Of a stretch of DNA of 64,000 bases, positions 32,985-47,200 are shown piece by piece. A program made the translations under genes and the position numbers. The stretch spans positions 18,669 to 82,668 of the IMG/VR virus record IMGVR_UViG_3300030451_005868, one strand, 5' to 3'. This stretch comes from a virus. Each line of letters begins with the position of its first letter. Position 1 is the first letter of the stretch. Under the pieces are notes generated by a model. The model was not told the origin of the DNA and did no database searches. It was given only the letters and a program-made list of their open reading frames with translations.

Positions 32985-34478
32985 TTAGCACCTTCCCACT
33001 ACAATATTAATCGTGCCAATTTCGCTGGAATCGTAGTCTTCTAATGCTTTTCCTATCACTGAGCCTACTGGTGGATAGTAAGATGATGTTGCACATCCTG
33101 TTTCACCTGATGAGACTAGCAGTGATCCTTTTGTAATTGTACCATGTACCTTGCATTTGACTTTTCCCGCCAAAGCCACCGGCTGTCCCTCAGATTTGCT
33201 GTTCATGATGTAAGCCGGGTTTTCACTGATCACACCTGCTATTCTCGTATCATATTTTTGATCACTTACTGTAATTTCTTTTGCGCCGCCAAATACAACC
33301 ACTGTACCTATTTCGTACTGAGTGTCAGTTTCATAAATCTCAGCCAAGTCAGCGTATTGTGCCGATGTTGCTTTGGCATGAACTGTGCTGTAACCTTTTG
33401 AACTAGTTCCTATATCATAAGTGTCATCTAGATCAGGCTCAATCTCTTGGGTGACCATTTTGTCTGTCATGGTCAATGTGGCCATAGTATTAGCGCCAGT
33501 GCTTGATATATTTCCTGTTACATTACCTGTCAATGGACCTGCAAAAGCAGTTGATGTAGTAGTGCCTGATATGTCAAGTTTAGTGCTAGGTGTTGTTGTT
33601 CCTATTCCAATTCTTGAAGTGCTACCATCTATTGTCATCATAGTAATTGTAGAACCGCCATCATTGACTTTGAATGTAATGTCAGTATCCTGTGTAGCAT
33701 TTGAAATAATTGCTCCTCCAGAATCAACTGAAATTGTTAGATCACTGTCAACTCCAACTATCACTCCACCATCGTTAGCAACTGTCACTGTACCTGATGT
33801 AGTATCATTAGCATTTGATCTAAAATAGTTTGCGGCCGCAACATCACCTAAAGCATCTGCATTAGTCGCTGTACCGTTGAATTTTGTGTCTGATATCGCA
33901 GTGGTTAAAGTGATACCCTTTTTAATTGTGGCAAATCCAGACATAGAAGTTTTTGGTGTAAACTCATCTTCACTTATTATTGCAATCTTATTTCCATCGT
34001 TGAATATATTGGTGACATTCTGAGTAACGTCTGATGTATCAACAATTGAACTGAATGTAAATCCATTTGTTGTACCTGTAGTGCCAGGAGGGCCTACTAA
34101 CACAGACGCTGTTCCGTTGTAAAAAAACATCTGTCCGGTATCTGAGTCTATCCATATATCACCTGCAGACATTCCTGTAGGCGCGGACGATTGGTAAGGT
34201 GCACTACCGCCACTGTTTTGGAAAGTGGTACCTGTGTAGACTTTTAATTTGTTATTTGTACTGTCCCACCACAGTTGTCCAGTAATCGGTTTACTTGGTG
34301 CATCTCCATTTGCAAAATTTTCAAGTAGATGTAAAAAGTTTTCAGCAATCAGTTCACCATAACCTGCGTAACCTTTTCCAATAAAACTCAAATCAGTTTG
34401 TGCGTTGACCACACCATCTTGTACTGTGTACTGATTTGGAGACGCTGAACTATTAGTTTTGTTGACAGTATATGGCAT
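32985..34478 (-). CDS. Tail-fibre-like structural protein (paralogue 3)
   Basis: 497 residues; shortest of the three. N-terminal module FIGKGYAGYGELIAENFLHLLEN, C-terminal module AQYADLAEIYETDTQYEIGT and GSVIGKALEDYDSSE. The middle (residues about 150-370) has more TTxxGxT beta repeats and lacks the MPNFSGLKVNRGE-type segment of the other two. It may be a different specificity version of the fibre or a separate part of the fibre. Confidence 0.7.
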   Translation of the reverse strand: MPYTVNKTNSSASPNQYTVQDGVVNAQTDLSFIGKGYAGYGELIAENFLHLLENFANGDAPSKPITGQLWWDSTNNKLKVYTGTTFQNSGGSAPYQSSAPTGMSAGDIWIDSDTGQMFFYNGTASVLVGPPGTTGTTNGFTFSSIVDTSDVTQNVTNIFNDGNKIAIISEDEFTPKTSMSGFATIKKGITLTTAISDTKFNGTATNADALGDVAAANYFRSNANDTTSGTVTVANDGGVIVGVDSDLTISVDSGGAIISNATQDTDITFKVNDGGSTITMMTIDGSTSRIGIGTTTPSTKLDISGTTTSTAFAGPLTGNVTGNISSTGANTMATLTMTDKMVTQEIEPDLDDTYDIGTSSKGYSTVHAKATSAQYADLAEIYETDTQYEIGTVVVFGGAKEITVSDQKYDTRIAGVISENPAYIMNSKSEGQPVALAGKVKCKVHGTITKGSLLVSSGETGCATSSYYPPVGSVIGKALEDYDSSEIGTINIVVGRC

Positions 34479-34480
34479 TT

Positions 34481-35206
34481 TTAATATCCTGTGCTACTAC
34501 CTGAAGAAGTACCGCTGATTGTGTTTGAAGTTGACAACGCAGTTGAACTTGTTTCAGTAAATGTTGTTAAACTTTGTATTCTAAGTGTATAATCAATCTG
34601 TATCAATCTATTCAAAGATTTTTGAACTGGGTGAAATACCACGTGTGTCAACAATTTATTTGTTGATCCGTTTTCTGTACCTTCATAACTTTTTAATCCT
34701 AATTCATCAAAAACAAAGTCGCCATTAAAGTTTGTTGTGTTATCAAATGCTTCTTGTCCAGTAGGCTCACCATAATCTAAAGTACAAGTACAAACTATGT
34801 CTGTGTATTTGTTACCTGCTGTATGACGCACCTCCATTTTGTTTCTAGTTGTGTCTTTGTTTGTGACAGAGTTGTCATCTATCACTTTATAATAAGTTTG
34901 ATTGTAAAGTGTGGCGTTGCTTCCTGTAGAGTTAGGCGTAAGATAAGTTATAATTCCTGTTGGATCCACTGAGGTTCCACCATTACCAAAAGCCATTTCA
35001 TGTATAAATCCTGATGTCTTGTTGGCCAATGAATTTGCAAGAGCCTGTGACATGTTTTCATAATGGATAGCATTTCTTTTATCCACTATCACCTCTCCAG
35101 TCTCAGGATCAAAAATTTTGATGTGACCCTGCATCATCACACCTGACTGATCATTAGGCTTTTTGTTTTCTTCTTGTGATTCTGTGTGTTTATTTTCTTC
35201 TGTCAT
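34481..35206 (-). CDS. Virion structural protein, baseplate/fibre region
   Basis: 241 residues from the ATG at 35206, chosen because it lies just after the upstream stop; an ATG at 35242 would overlap the giant gene by 26 bases. The conserved stretch VMMQGHIKIFDPETGEVIVDKRNAIHYENMS is familiar from T4-like cyanophage structural proteins (memory). The C-terminal 25 residues are a Ser/Thr/Gly tail like that on gp6. It is transcribed just after the 4311-residue protein. Likely a baseplate or fibre adaptor. Confidence 0.7.
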   Translation of the reverse strand: MTEENKHTESQEENKKPNDQSGVMMQGHIKIFDPETGEVIVDKRNAIHYENMSQALANSLANKTSGFIHEMAFGNGGTSVDPTGIITYLTPNSTGSNATLYNQTYYKVIDDNSVTNKDTTRNKMEVRHTAGNKYTDIVCTCTLDYGEPTGQEAFDNTTNFNGDFVFDELGLKSYEGTENGSTNKLLTHVVFHPVQKSLNRLIQIDYTLRIQSLTTFTETSSTALSTSNTISGTSSGSSTGY

Positions 35207-35213
35207 CCTAGTG

Positions 35214-35221
35214 TATTTATT
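35214..35221 (-). promoter_or_regulatory. Possible late-type box AATAAATA
   Basis: One mismatch to the T4 late consensus TATAAATA, on the minus strand and eight bases from the start at 35206. It overlaps the stop codon of the giant gene, so it may be chance. Confidence 0.2.
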
Positions 35222-38200
35222 CAGGTGCATTTGTCGGCTCATCCGCTATGAAACGAGCCTGAACTGTGCTTGATGCTTGTAAACCTTTACCATCTGCAGG
35301 ATTACCATCAGCCGCTGTATACCATACCTGTCCTCTCTTGTGTAGTATTTTGACCTGTGTATCTGCCGCTGGTGCTGTGCTTAATGTCACTGCCGCAGTC
35401 GATCCGTCCACAGAGTAGTTAATAGTTGATCCGTCTTCGCTAGTGAGCAACAATCGTTGGCCACCAATGAATATGTCTAACTCACTAGCAGAAGCGGGTG
35501 TTTGTGATAGATTAAACGTTGCAGTACTACCATCACCAGTAAATGTATTGGTGTATACTGTGTCCGTATAAGGTATAGTTTGAGTACCAGACGCATCTAC
35601 CACTGCTGTGCCTGAACTATGATCCTTAATTCCTGTACCAAGTGTGCCTCGTCTTAGTTGGCCTAAAGTGTCTCCTGACTTGGTAAAATATTCTATTCTT
35701 TCTTTATCAACAAAAATTACACCTGGTATGTTGTTGGCCGCATTTGGCTCCGGCAACACAGTTCCATCCTCAACTTGAATAACGATAGATTCGTCTGTTA
35801 CATCTTGTGCAATTTTTGTTGTGGCATTTTTGTTTATTCGTTTGTAAAAAGTTCTATTCAACATGTCTTTGAATATTCTAAAACCTGTTGCTCCAATTGC
35901 AGATTCAACCGCAAAATACATCACATCCAATCTGTCTGAAGATGTGATACTTGTTTTGTTCAACACAGTTAAAGTATTGCCTGACACTGTGAAGCCAGTA
36001 CCAGGAGTCAACTGTTCTCCATTGAACCATGCAAAAGTGTAACTTGGATTCAAGGTATCAAATCTCAGTTTGAATACATTATTAGTCTTGCCTTCCAATA
36101 CCTCCCTACGTAGTTTCATTCCCAAAGCATTATTAAATGTGGTGACATTTATCACATCACCACTGGATAAAGAATATCCATCTGAAGAAATTTGAGCAGG
36201 TTCTAGTATGACGTCTGTGCCATCAACTGTGTAATGATTATCAACTAATGTTGAAATTGCAATTAGGTCATTTTGTGCTGGTGCTGTAACAAATGAAATT
36301 CTGTCTGGAGATCCAGCCACATCTGTTGTGACTAAAGTAGTGTCCACTGTGTCAGTTTCATCAGCAGTCAGAATAGTGCCTGCAAGATCCACCACATAAT
36401 CTGTGTTCTGTACCTGTTTCACCCCATTGACATGCACAACAATTTGTGATGGATCTGTGATAGTCTTCACAGGATCAATTGTGCTGTCTTCACCTAATGT
36501 GTTTGTAAATGTTGAATCTTCTCCCAAACCTGTCAATGGATTGAATCCATATCTAGTGGTAGTGCCATCTCCAACATAGTAACTGATGTCAGGACCACGT
36601 AACATTTTTCCGCCCACTTCGATCATTGTCAAACCTGATAGAGGACCAATTGCTCCTGGAGGAAACGACAATGTGTATCTTGTTATGGCACTGTTAAATG
36701 TGATTAGTTCATTTCTAATACTTGCAAAACTTCTTGTGGACGTAGTTGATTTGTTGAAACCAGCGATCTGAACAAAAGCGTTTGCCGCTGGTGCACTGTC
36801 AAATGTAACTGTGATTGTGTTTGCAGTGGTTGTAGTTGAAAATAAAGTAGTTGGGCCTCCGTCAATGGTCACGTAGATGTCACTGGCAGTTGAATCCAAA
36901 TTAAATTCTCCTCTGGTGCTTGTGGTGAATGTGGTAGTTGATCCGTCACCTCGGTATTGGTCCAATACTCTGTAGTTTTCACCTGATACAGCAAAAGTTC
37001 TAACACTGATTGCTTTTCCTAGTCCTGGCGCACTTCCAAATGTGATTGTTTTGTCTCCAACATCAACTGTGTAGTCTGTGGTTAATCGTTTGACTGTGCC
37101 GTCTACAGAAACTGTTACTGATGCAAGAGATCCAGGGAAATCTCCTAATGCAAAAGTAGTAGTTACAGCATCTCCTGTATATAAATTTTCAGTTATAAAT
37201 GGAACTCCAGACTCTGGTGATGTATAAACTTTGATATCAACTGTGTCAAACATTTGGCCTGGTACAGCCTCTTCTGGTGCGTAACTTGTTTCTGGTGATA
37301 CAAATTGATCACCGTCGGTAAGTATATCACTGGCCGCTGTGCCTAATGCAGTGTTGAATAGGCCCCCTTTTAATAATGTATCAAGTGTTCTATCATCCGT
37401 TGGTGTCAGCACTCCGTCATCATCAATAGGAATAAACTCTACTAAAGCATTTTCGTCTGGAGTGGTGCTGAGTTGGAAACTGGTTGTGGAGCCATCTCCT
37501 CTAAACACATCTGACAGTTTAGTTCTTGTGCTATCGCCTAAAGTGGTGTATACAGAATATACATCTGACTTGGCAGGAGCAGTTGTGAAAGTATATGTGT
37601 TTGTAGAGCCATCTGCAATAAAGGCTTTGACACGTGTGTCACCAAAATTGTCCCATGGATAATCATACCAATCAGCGTTATCCCATCCTTGTCCTTGACG
37701 GAATAGTAATCCTGTAACCATTGTGCCACCGTAATCTACACCCGCCATTAGTTGGGATAATTCATTACCAGGCATACCTGAACCTGGTGTGTAGAATCCT
37801 GCTGTTCTGTCTGCGGCAGTTAGGCCTGTTTCGTCACCTCGTATTTTATAAACTTTGCCAATGTTGTCATTGAATTTAGTATTTGAAGTGAAATGATCTG
37901 TAGCCTTATACAATTCATTGTTGTATCTAATTAATTGTCCGTAAGCATAGGAAGTGTTTATGGCCCAATCTACCACAGCATGAACTGGATGAACTCTGTC
38001 AAACTTGATAGTGGTATCAATATCTCTCACAAGATCATTCTGTAAATTAGCATATGCTCTCGCAGTGTCACTTGGTGTGGTGCCATCATTTTTTCCGCCA
38101 GTAAGAACCACAGTAGGAGTTGTAGTATAATTTTTTCCGTTACTGACCAATGTAATTTTTGTTACTCGGCCGTCAACAACTGTGGCTGTGGCTGTGGCCG

Positions 38201-41200
38201 CTGTGGTATCAGGCGTTTCGTACATTTTATACACTGTGCTTCTTGAACTTTGACCTGTGTTTGTTGTTGCATCCGGCATCCAAAAAGTGCCTTCATATTC
38301 ATCAAAACTAAATTCTGTTGCAGTTCCGCTACCACCGTTGTTTTGCGTATCCCAAGTTTTTGCCAATCGTTCACTAGTAAACAATGGATAGTAATATCCA
38401 TAGGTGCCTGATGTTGCCCCTCTATTGCTGTTGCCTTGAATTTGGAATGGGCCAGTTGATGCTGTGGTTCCCCCAAGCACTGTAACTGTTGGCGCAGTTT
38501 CGTATCCTGTTCCGCTGTATGATACCGTAATTGATGTCACATATTTTTTATGATTATCGTACCAAATCTGATGAGGATATTCTGTTAACTTATCTGAATC
38601 AGAGGTTACATTTAGATTACGTATTTTACTTTCGGCTGAATCATAAAATGGTGGATTATCAAAATCAGAGAATATACCATCTTGGGTATCTGTTGACTCA
38701 TAACCTAGTTTGTATTCACGTATTTTTGAATGAAATGGCTTGACTTCGTTTATGTAACTTTCTACCCAACTGTCTGTGCCAGCCGTGTAACTCTTTCTTT
38801 GATCTAGTTTTCTAACTGTGTTTGTAACATTAATAAATGAAGTTTTAAACAACCAATCCACATATGTTTGTTCTTGTAAAACTTTTCTCAAACCTATGAA
38901 GAATAAATTGTTGTATTCTACTGCTAGTTCGTTTATAAACAAATCATCTCTTAGTGCTGTCAATATATTTCTAGTTTCTTTTGTTGGTTCCTGGTCAAAG
39001 AAATTATCATCAAAGTTATCTTCACCAGCAAATCCAGTTGCATCTTGCGTGTAGTCATATAATTTTGTGCTTAATCTAATAGTGCCATTCTCTGTTCCTA
39101 CGTTAGTATAACCTTTAGCAGTCTTCATAAACAGTTTCCAACCTCCTGTGTCACCCTGAGTAACTTTGACGTGCTTCCCAACTGCTAGGTCAAGTGAATC
39201 TAACTCATATTCATACGTTACCTGGGCATCAATAGGAGTATTCTCATCATGAATCATCTCATGTACCTCAGGATCAGTGCCATACCAGTCTACGTAACTC
39301 CAATATGCTCCTGTGTTGAAACCTTGTAATTTTGTTCTATTAAATTGTGTGCCATCCCATGTGTAGATTGACCAGAAATTGTTGGCTGTTTCGTCTGCTT
39401 TGACAAGATATTTCACAGCACCTGATAAGTCAGCAGTATTGATGTATGATAATTCTACATGTGTGTCTACAACGGCATCCCACTCGAGACTTGCCGCAGT
39501 TGGCTCAGGATCTGCCTTGTTAAGATTATCAAGTTTGATTGGTCCAGTCAATTGAATCTTTTTAAGAACTGTGTTAGAATAATCAATAATTTCTTTTAGT
39601 GCATTGTAACGATTCACGTACCAACTTTGTCTTGGGCGTATTTCATTTCCGTATCTTTCATTCAATGGCAAATTAATATCTGGAACCATGTCCCCTTCTA
39701 TATTTTTTCCAACTAAACTATCCCACCAGCGTTGTTCAACCTGTGTGCTTGGACGTTGAGCAGGATCTCCTTCTTTGACTAATTTCCAAACAGAATGTGC
39801 TGATGCATCACTGTTATTAGTTCTAATATCAATGTTAAGTTTGATTGTATCATTAGATAGGCCTCTAACATTTGCCAACAACATTTTGTTTGTATCTGTA
39901 GGTGCAAACCATTTGTGTCCTTGTCTCTGTGGATTTTCAATTAAATTTTTAACAAAAGCAACTGTGTTTTTTCTACCAACCACACTGTTGAGAGGTATAG
40001 CATTATCATCTCTTACCCAATAGTAGTAGTATCTAATGGTTCTATCAAGTCTGCCATTGTATCTGTCTTTGATAGTAAGATTGGAGTCGTCTGCATGTAA
40101 AGGAATTCCACCTGTGCCCAATTGTTGATACCTACTTGGAGGAACTGTTGATTCAACCCACTGATAAACATGTATCTGAGATCCAGGGAAAGTTTGTCCC
40201 CAATGATTTGTTTTGTATTCTTGGGTGTCTTGCTCATACCATAGCCACTTGACTTTGGATAGATCCCACCATACTTCACCAATATGTTTTTCTGCCCATG
40301 GGGTTTGTCTGTTAGCGTTGGCTCCAAAATTGTAAACTGCTGGATCCCATGTGGTTTTATATTGTATTTCTCTGTCTGCAATTCCTGGAATACGTCCTTG
40401 AACTGGATTATAAAGTTCATAAAAATCTCTGATCTGTTTGGTGTTTACATTAAAGTCAAATGTTTGTCCTAATTTTGAAACATCCATAAGTGGAGTTTCA
40501 GTTGTAATATTTTTCCAAGCATACTCACCTGATTTGTTCGCATCAAAAATTGTAACTGTTCCGTCATCCGCCACAAGTGAACTGCCGTCAGAGCCAACAT
40601 TACCTTCATCGTCAGGTGCACCTACAAACACACTATTATCAATTACGCACACGCCTCTGCCAAAATCGTCATTTGCAGATACACTAGTTGTGACTAATCT
40701 TTCATCTATAATAAATTTGGTATTGTATTTTGTGGCTGTGTATGCACCGCCTGAACCTGTATTTGAATCAACAAATCTAGTGTCCTGTAAATCGAAAGTT
40801 GTGGCGTCTAAATCAAACAACATCTGTCTGCTATTACCGTTGTTTTCAGCGCCTATCACTAGTCTTGTTGCATCATCGTTTATGTCAATTGAACTTCCAA
40901 ACTTGTTGTTAATCTGTCCGTCAGGAGCATTAATTGTTTGTTGTAATGTATATGCCAGTGTACTGTCACCGTCTGCGTCCCATTTATAATAATAAACTGC
41001 TCCAGCATCTGCTTGGTTGCCAACATCTAAACCAGGAGCCGTGATCATTAGTGTTGTGCCATCCTTGCTCATTGCTATACTGTCACCAAACTGTGTGTTC
41101 ACTGACGATCCATCACTGGATACAGCAGAAAGTGTTTGCACCAGAGTAAAACTGTGATCAACACTGTCGTCGTTGCTCTGAGAAGTTCTTGTAAATATTT

Positions 41201-44200
41201 CTACCATACCTGCCTTGCCAGGTGCTTTTGAACTTACTGCCAGTATGTCTCCGTTGTCGTTGGCCGCTAATGCATGACCAAATCTTTTATTACTGGCTGG
41301 ATCATCTGAACTGATTGTTAAGTTTTGTGTCCATGTGTCGTACGTAGATCCATCAGATCCTACACCCCATTCATACATGTACACTGCTCCAGTGTCTGTG
41401 GATATACCTGGTGCAGACACAAACAAATATTTCACAGGAGTGCTTCTAATAGAATCTATTGTTGGCTCACATATTTTGTGTGCCCATCCAAAATTTTGAC
41501 TTGCTTCATCTGTGGGTGGTAATAATGTGTTAAGTGCTGAATATGTAAAACGAGTAGGATCCCAAACAAAAATTTCAATAAGGCCTGCATCAGCAAATCT
41601 TGTGCTACCATCAGAGCCTATGCTGTTGGCAAAAGGCGCACCTGCTACCACAAAGTTTTCATCTGTACTCATAGTCAGACTGTAACCAAGTCTACCTGTG
41701 TTGTCATTACCAGCAGTTGTGGTCACTGTGGACTGTGTCTGAAATTCAGTGCCAGCGGATGCAGTACGCCTGAATAAAAAGTGTATTTCGCCTTGGCCTT
41801 TTTTAGGAGCAGAAACCACTGCTGTCCTTCCGTCGTTTCTAGCAACTATTTGTGTGCCAAAATCTTGTTGCGTTGTAGTAGTATCTGGTGAAAGTTGTCT
41901 AAACACACTGTAGGCGTTTTGTTTTTCGTATACTCTCCATAGTCCTGTACTGTCTGCATCAGTGAATACTTTGTCTCCGGGAGTATCTAATGCATCATTC
42001 CTATTACGCCAAACATTGTAGGCAATGTTGTCATTGACATTGTCCATTGAATCCATTCTTACAGAAATAAATTTGTATAAACTACCGTATAGATCTGCAG
42101 TGGACTCGTCAGCAAGAGTAGGCACGCCAGCAAGATCTCCATCAAAATCAATAATAACTGACTTGTGATTCACAACAGTTTTGACTTTATATACACCGTT
42201 AAGGTCTGGAATCTGAGCGTTGATTATTGCAAAGAAACTGGCTTCGGTTCTGTTAGTCTGCGCTGACAATCCATGAGAATCATTGAACGTTATAATTATT
42301 TCTAAATTATCATTTATTTTTTGCACAGTTACAATCTGAACTCCTGCACTTGATAGCCGCAATACGTCCCAATCTTTATTTGATTTGTTTGCCACCCAGA
42401 CCAGATCATTCCGTGTAATTGTGCTCACATCTAAATTCACTAAGTCAATTTCGTTAAATGCAGTCAGTTGCACTTGCGCTGGTTGAACATATCCTGCAGT
42501 TTTTAATTTTTGTACAGAGTCTCTGCTAACACCTTGTGTGTCATAATTGTATTTGCTGAAAGTGGTTGCAGTATCATAATCAACTGGATCATGATAAAAA
42601 TCTGTTTTGCTAATACCTAAACTTCTAGCGTAATCTTTTGTAAAATTTGTAGTGCCGTAAAATTCTAAACTTTGTGGATTTGCTAAGATTTCATTTTCAT
42701 TTAGAGTAATTTGAATATTTTCTCTGGCATCAACATTTCCAAATCTTCCTGTTCTAATCATCCACTCGGGATACATGTTCAAGGTAATATCTTGATCTTC
42801 GTATTTGGCTTTTAACAATTTATCAATTGCATTCTGCGTGCCTTTTTCTCTGATATAACCTTGATAAAATTTATACTGTGATACATCATTTACAAATAAA
42901 TTTTCTAAATAATCTCTGCTTTGATAACCAATAAGTCTTTGTGCAAGTTCTTGCTGAGACTCGTCAAAATTATTTGTTTCTAAATTATAAAAGTCGTTAA
43001 ACTGCTGTATCTTGTAATCAAAATTTGGTATCAATTGTGGTTGAGGTTTTTCATCCTTCAATGTCCAATTACTTGCTTCGAATTGATCTGTGCTGGTGTG
43101 ATTGCTTTTGGCCACATAAAACTTACCAGAATATTCAACAGTGTCTCCAATTTTGTAATCTTTGTTGCGTGACCAGTATTTTACTTCTGCACTATCAAAT
43201 ACAAATCCAGGAGCGTAGTAATCACCATTCCAATTTGACGTTTTCCATCCAACTAATTTCAATCTTTCTTGTCTAAAGCCTGTGTAAGGATCATATATCA
43301 CATCACTAAACACAGTTTTGTTATCAAATAGTAATAAATGTTCTTTCTGAACTGTGTTCAGAGATATATTATATAAACCAACGTCAGGCGATTTAATGTT
43401 GAGATCAAATGTTTTTCCTATACGCTTAGTTGATACTTCTCTAATGTCAAGTTTTCTGCCTCCAGCATCCAACATAGAATAATCGCCGGCAATGTTTTTC
43501 AGCCTGCCTACAATAGTGTTGTTGGTGTCAAGTTCAAAACCATCAGCGGCCGGAGACACTGTAACTGCACTTCCTGGCGCCCAATTCTGTTCGGTCCAGT
43601 ATAAAAATTCACTGACTGCGTTTCTCCAATTCAGTGTTTCTTTAATTTCTTTGCTGTATTTGTTGAAACGAAATCCCTGTTGTTCTAAATAATACCCATG
43701 CCCTAACAAGAAGTCAGCCACATCCTGTCTAGTTTCAAACACATATCCATACGGAATAGTTTGCACATCTTGTTGATAGTTGTCGTACACAGCCACTTCT
43801 GCATCAATTACACTAACTTTTTTCGCTGTCAACGTTTTAATAGGATAATTGAATTTGAAGAATGGTTTAGTAGTTGAATAACCTAAAATTTTATAACCGC
43901 CTAACAATGTTGATCCGTCGCTGGATACGTCTGTGTTTTTTTCTATTAAAACACCTGAATAATCAAATGTTTCCACAGGATTGGAAGTTCTAAATAAAAT
44001 TTTGTAGTTCTCATCTGGAATAAATTTTGAGCCTGAAGTTGAACCAGGTGACACTGAATCTGTCAAGACTTTTAAATTGTCTTTGTCTGAAAAGCCTCCC
44101 AACTTGTATGCCAACTGTGTTTTTAGTCCTTTACACTTGTCATAAAAGAATGTTTTTGGATCTAAATTTTGCGATGTTAGATATCCAACCACTAGAGGTT

Positions 44201-47200
44201 GATATCCCGCAGTTGCATATCTGGTCACTGTGCCTGTTGTGTTGTCAGTTTCAGTCTCAAGATGGTACTTGGCTTTAGCGAGATTTTGTCTTACACCTGT
44301 GTCTTTATCTATGTAATTGTTGGCAGTGTTTAAAGTTAATCTACTGTTATCAAAAAATACTGAGAAAAATTTAGCAGGTTTTGTTAAGGCCAAAGTTTTT
44401 ACGACAGTATACGGATAAGCACTGGATCTACGCCAGGCTGTTTCTGCCGGTGCTTGATCACCAAATTTCCAACTTGATCTTCGACCAGGCACATCATAAT
44501 CTTCAACAAGTCCAGCCGCTATAGGATCTAACAGATTTCCTGATGTATCAACTGGCAAATAATTTTTTATATCAGGTTTTCCATATCTACCAGATTCGTT
44601 TGCTATCGCACTCCACAACACATCATTGCCTGCTGTGTATGGTGCGGCACCATACGTGCTGTCCCAGTCACTTGGTTTTTCACTGTGACCCAAAATCTCC
44701 CATGGACGTAAATGCGGAGCATCTGTGTCGTAAAAATATTGATATATGCCTCTCCAATACCCTGGCAGTTTTTCATTATTGAGTCTGTCAGTGGAGTTGC
44801 TGTAATTGTAAGTGAAAGGCGAACCTTCTGTGAACACAGTGTTGTTGATGTATTGCACATTGTTTCTACCTGCCCATACATAAAAGTCAGTGGCCATTAT
44901 GTCATCTATTTCACTTCTAGTGAATTCTGTTGACGTAAATGCACTTGGTTTAACATCGTTGATGTCTAATATGGAAGCGTCATAGGCAGTTTTACAGTTG
45001 TTGTAAATTCTTTTTTCTAATTCAAGAATTAAATCATCTCTTTCATCGCCATATGCTTTTATAATAGATCCATCATGCCTTCTAATCACATCGGTGGTTG
45101 TCAAATAAGTGTCATCAGAAAATAATTCTGGTTTGAATTTAGGATACATTCCTAATTTAGTAGGAGTAGGTGGAATAAAACTGCCAGTTGTGTCTGCATA
45201 GTCTTTGATAATAATTTTGTCTCCGTCTGTCAATGTGGCTGATATGTTAATACTATCGTCTGTGGTACTAAACGTGTAATCGTTGCCTTCAAGCAGTTGG
45301 ACGTCGTTAAGATAAACATACACAGCACGGTTGCTAAGTTCAGTGAGACTATGCTGTTTGTCAATTGCATACTCTGTTTCTAAATCATCACGCACAGTGT
45401 ATGTTCTTGTCGAAACATTTTCTCCATATCCTGCCATGTCTTCATAATAAAAAGGTGAACCAGAATTTTGTCCTTCACTAATTGCTGAAATTATTTCATC
45501 AACCCTATCACGCACGACTCCTTCATATGCAGTGCCTAGTGCTTTGGTTAAAAAACTGCTATACCATTGCTCATATTTTTTACTAGTGTATTCAATTGAT
45601 CTGATCACATTGGCTTTTTGATCAATTAAACCAAAAACGGCTGGCAACAATGATCCTTGATGTTGTAATATTTTTCCGCCTTTTAATCTTGCTTCTGGTT
45701 TGTCTCTTAGATTTGACACACCAGGCACAACCCCTGTTACATCTGAATTTTTGTCTTGAATATCTTGCACATGTTTGGAAATTTGTCCAAGAGTAAATGT
45801 GCCTAGTTGTGTATTTTCAGCATTGATTTCCAAGTTACTTGCAATTTCATAAATGCCTTTTGTATCAACCTTGTCTTCAGCACTATATCCACTCAGTCGA
45901 ATTTGATCTCCCACTTCTAATTCGTCCACAAATCTTACAAATTTGTTTACAGTTCCATCAACAATAGTAAAGTCAGTATCAATACTTTTGTTTACACCGT
46001 TCACTTTGACCGAAATGTCTAGATCAGAAATGTCAATACTGTTGGCATAAAAATCAATTGGAAACAATCTTTTTTCAACACTTGTGGCTTCGAATGTTCT
46101 AATCACTCTCTGTTTACTTTCCGCCAAGCGTTCTATCCATGCACTTCGAGAATTATGTGATGTCAGGCTAGTTGTATAATGCAAGTGCCCTTCGGCCAAA
46201 CTTTTTGTTACAGTTTTTTTATCGCTTTTATAAGTGAATGTGCCATTGGTATGGTCACTGTCAAACACAATGTCTCCCACATTGTTGATAGTTTGATACT
46301 TAACTTTGATGCCAAGGACAGTATCTTCTGTTGCACTGTCACTTGTGGCATATTCAAAAACTTTTGCACCAGCGAATGAACTGTTTGGATAAGTTGTTGC
46401 ATCATCAAAACTCACATGATTGTTATCCCACATGCCAAACAAAGGTTGTTGATTGACTTGAGATTTGTGTTGTGCTTCTTTCCAAGATGTACTAGAACTA
46501 TCATAGTAAAAAGTTTTTCCAATATTTTTTGTGCCAAATTCTACAAAAACTGAGTCTCCGTCGGCTGGTGTACCGTCTGTGGCCTTTGTCAGTGCAATCA
46601 CCTTACTACTGTCAGAGGCAGTGATAAAATTAACCACATAAATGTTGTTCTTGACAAGATTATCTGTGTCAGCCGTGAATATTACTCTGTCTCCTTCTTC
46701 CAATTCAATACCATCAACTGTGTATCCTGTCTGGTTAACCACTGTACTAAAAGCATCTGTGGTCACTGTGTCTATCACTTTCAAAGGATCTTTGGCCACT
46801 GTGCCATGATTGTAAAGTGCTAGGCCAGAGTCAAATTCTATGATTGGTCTCTTTGCTCTATCTGTTTCGTTTAGGTTTGCAGTGTATCCTTCAATCCGTG
46901 CTACTTCTTCTATAATTGATCTATGAAACCATCTGTTGTATCTTGACCACGCATTCCTATCGATAGAATCTCGCTTGATTGTGATGTAATCTAGTGTTTC
47001 AGGTCTGTGTAAGGCTTTAGCATAAGGCTGTTGATCAAATAGAAAACTATCATAACCAACTGTAAATTCTTCAGCGTAACTTCCAGGGTTGATTAATTTG
47101 CTAACATCTGTGAGAGTAATTTTGTCTCCCACACCTTCCACATAATATTCTTTGTTTTGATATTCGGTATCAACTTTTGCATTGGCAAATTTAATTTTCA

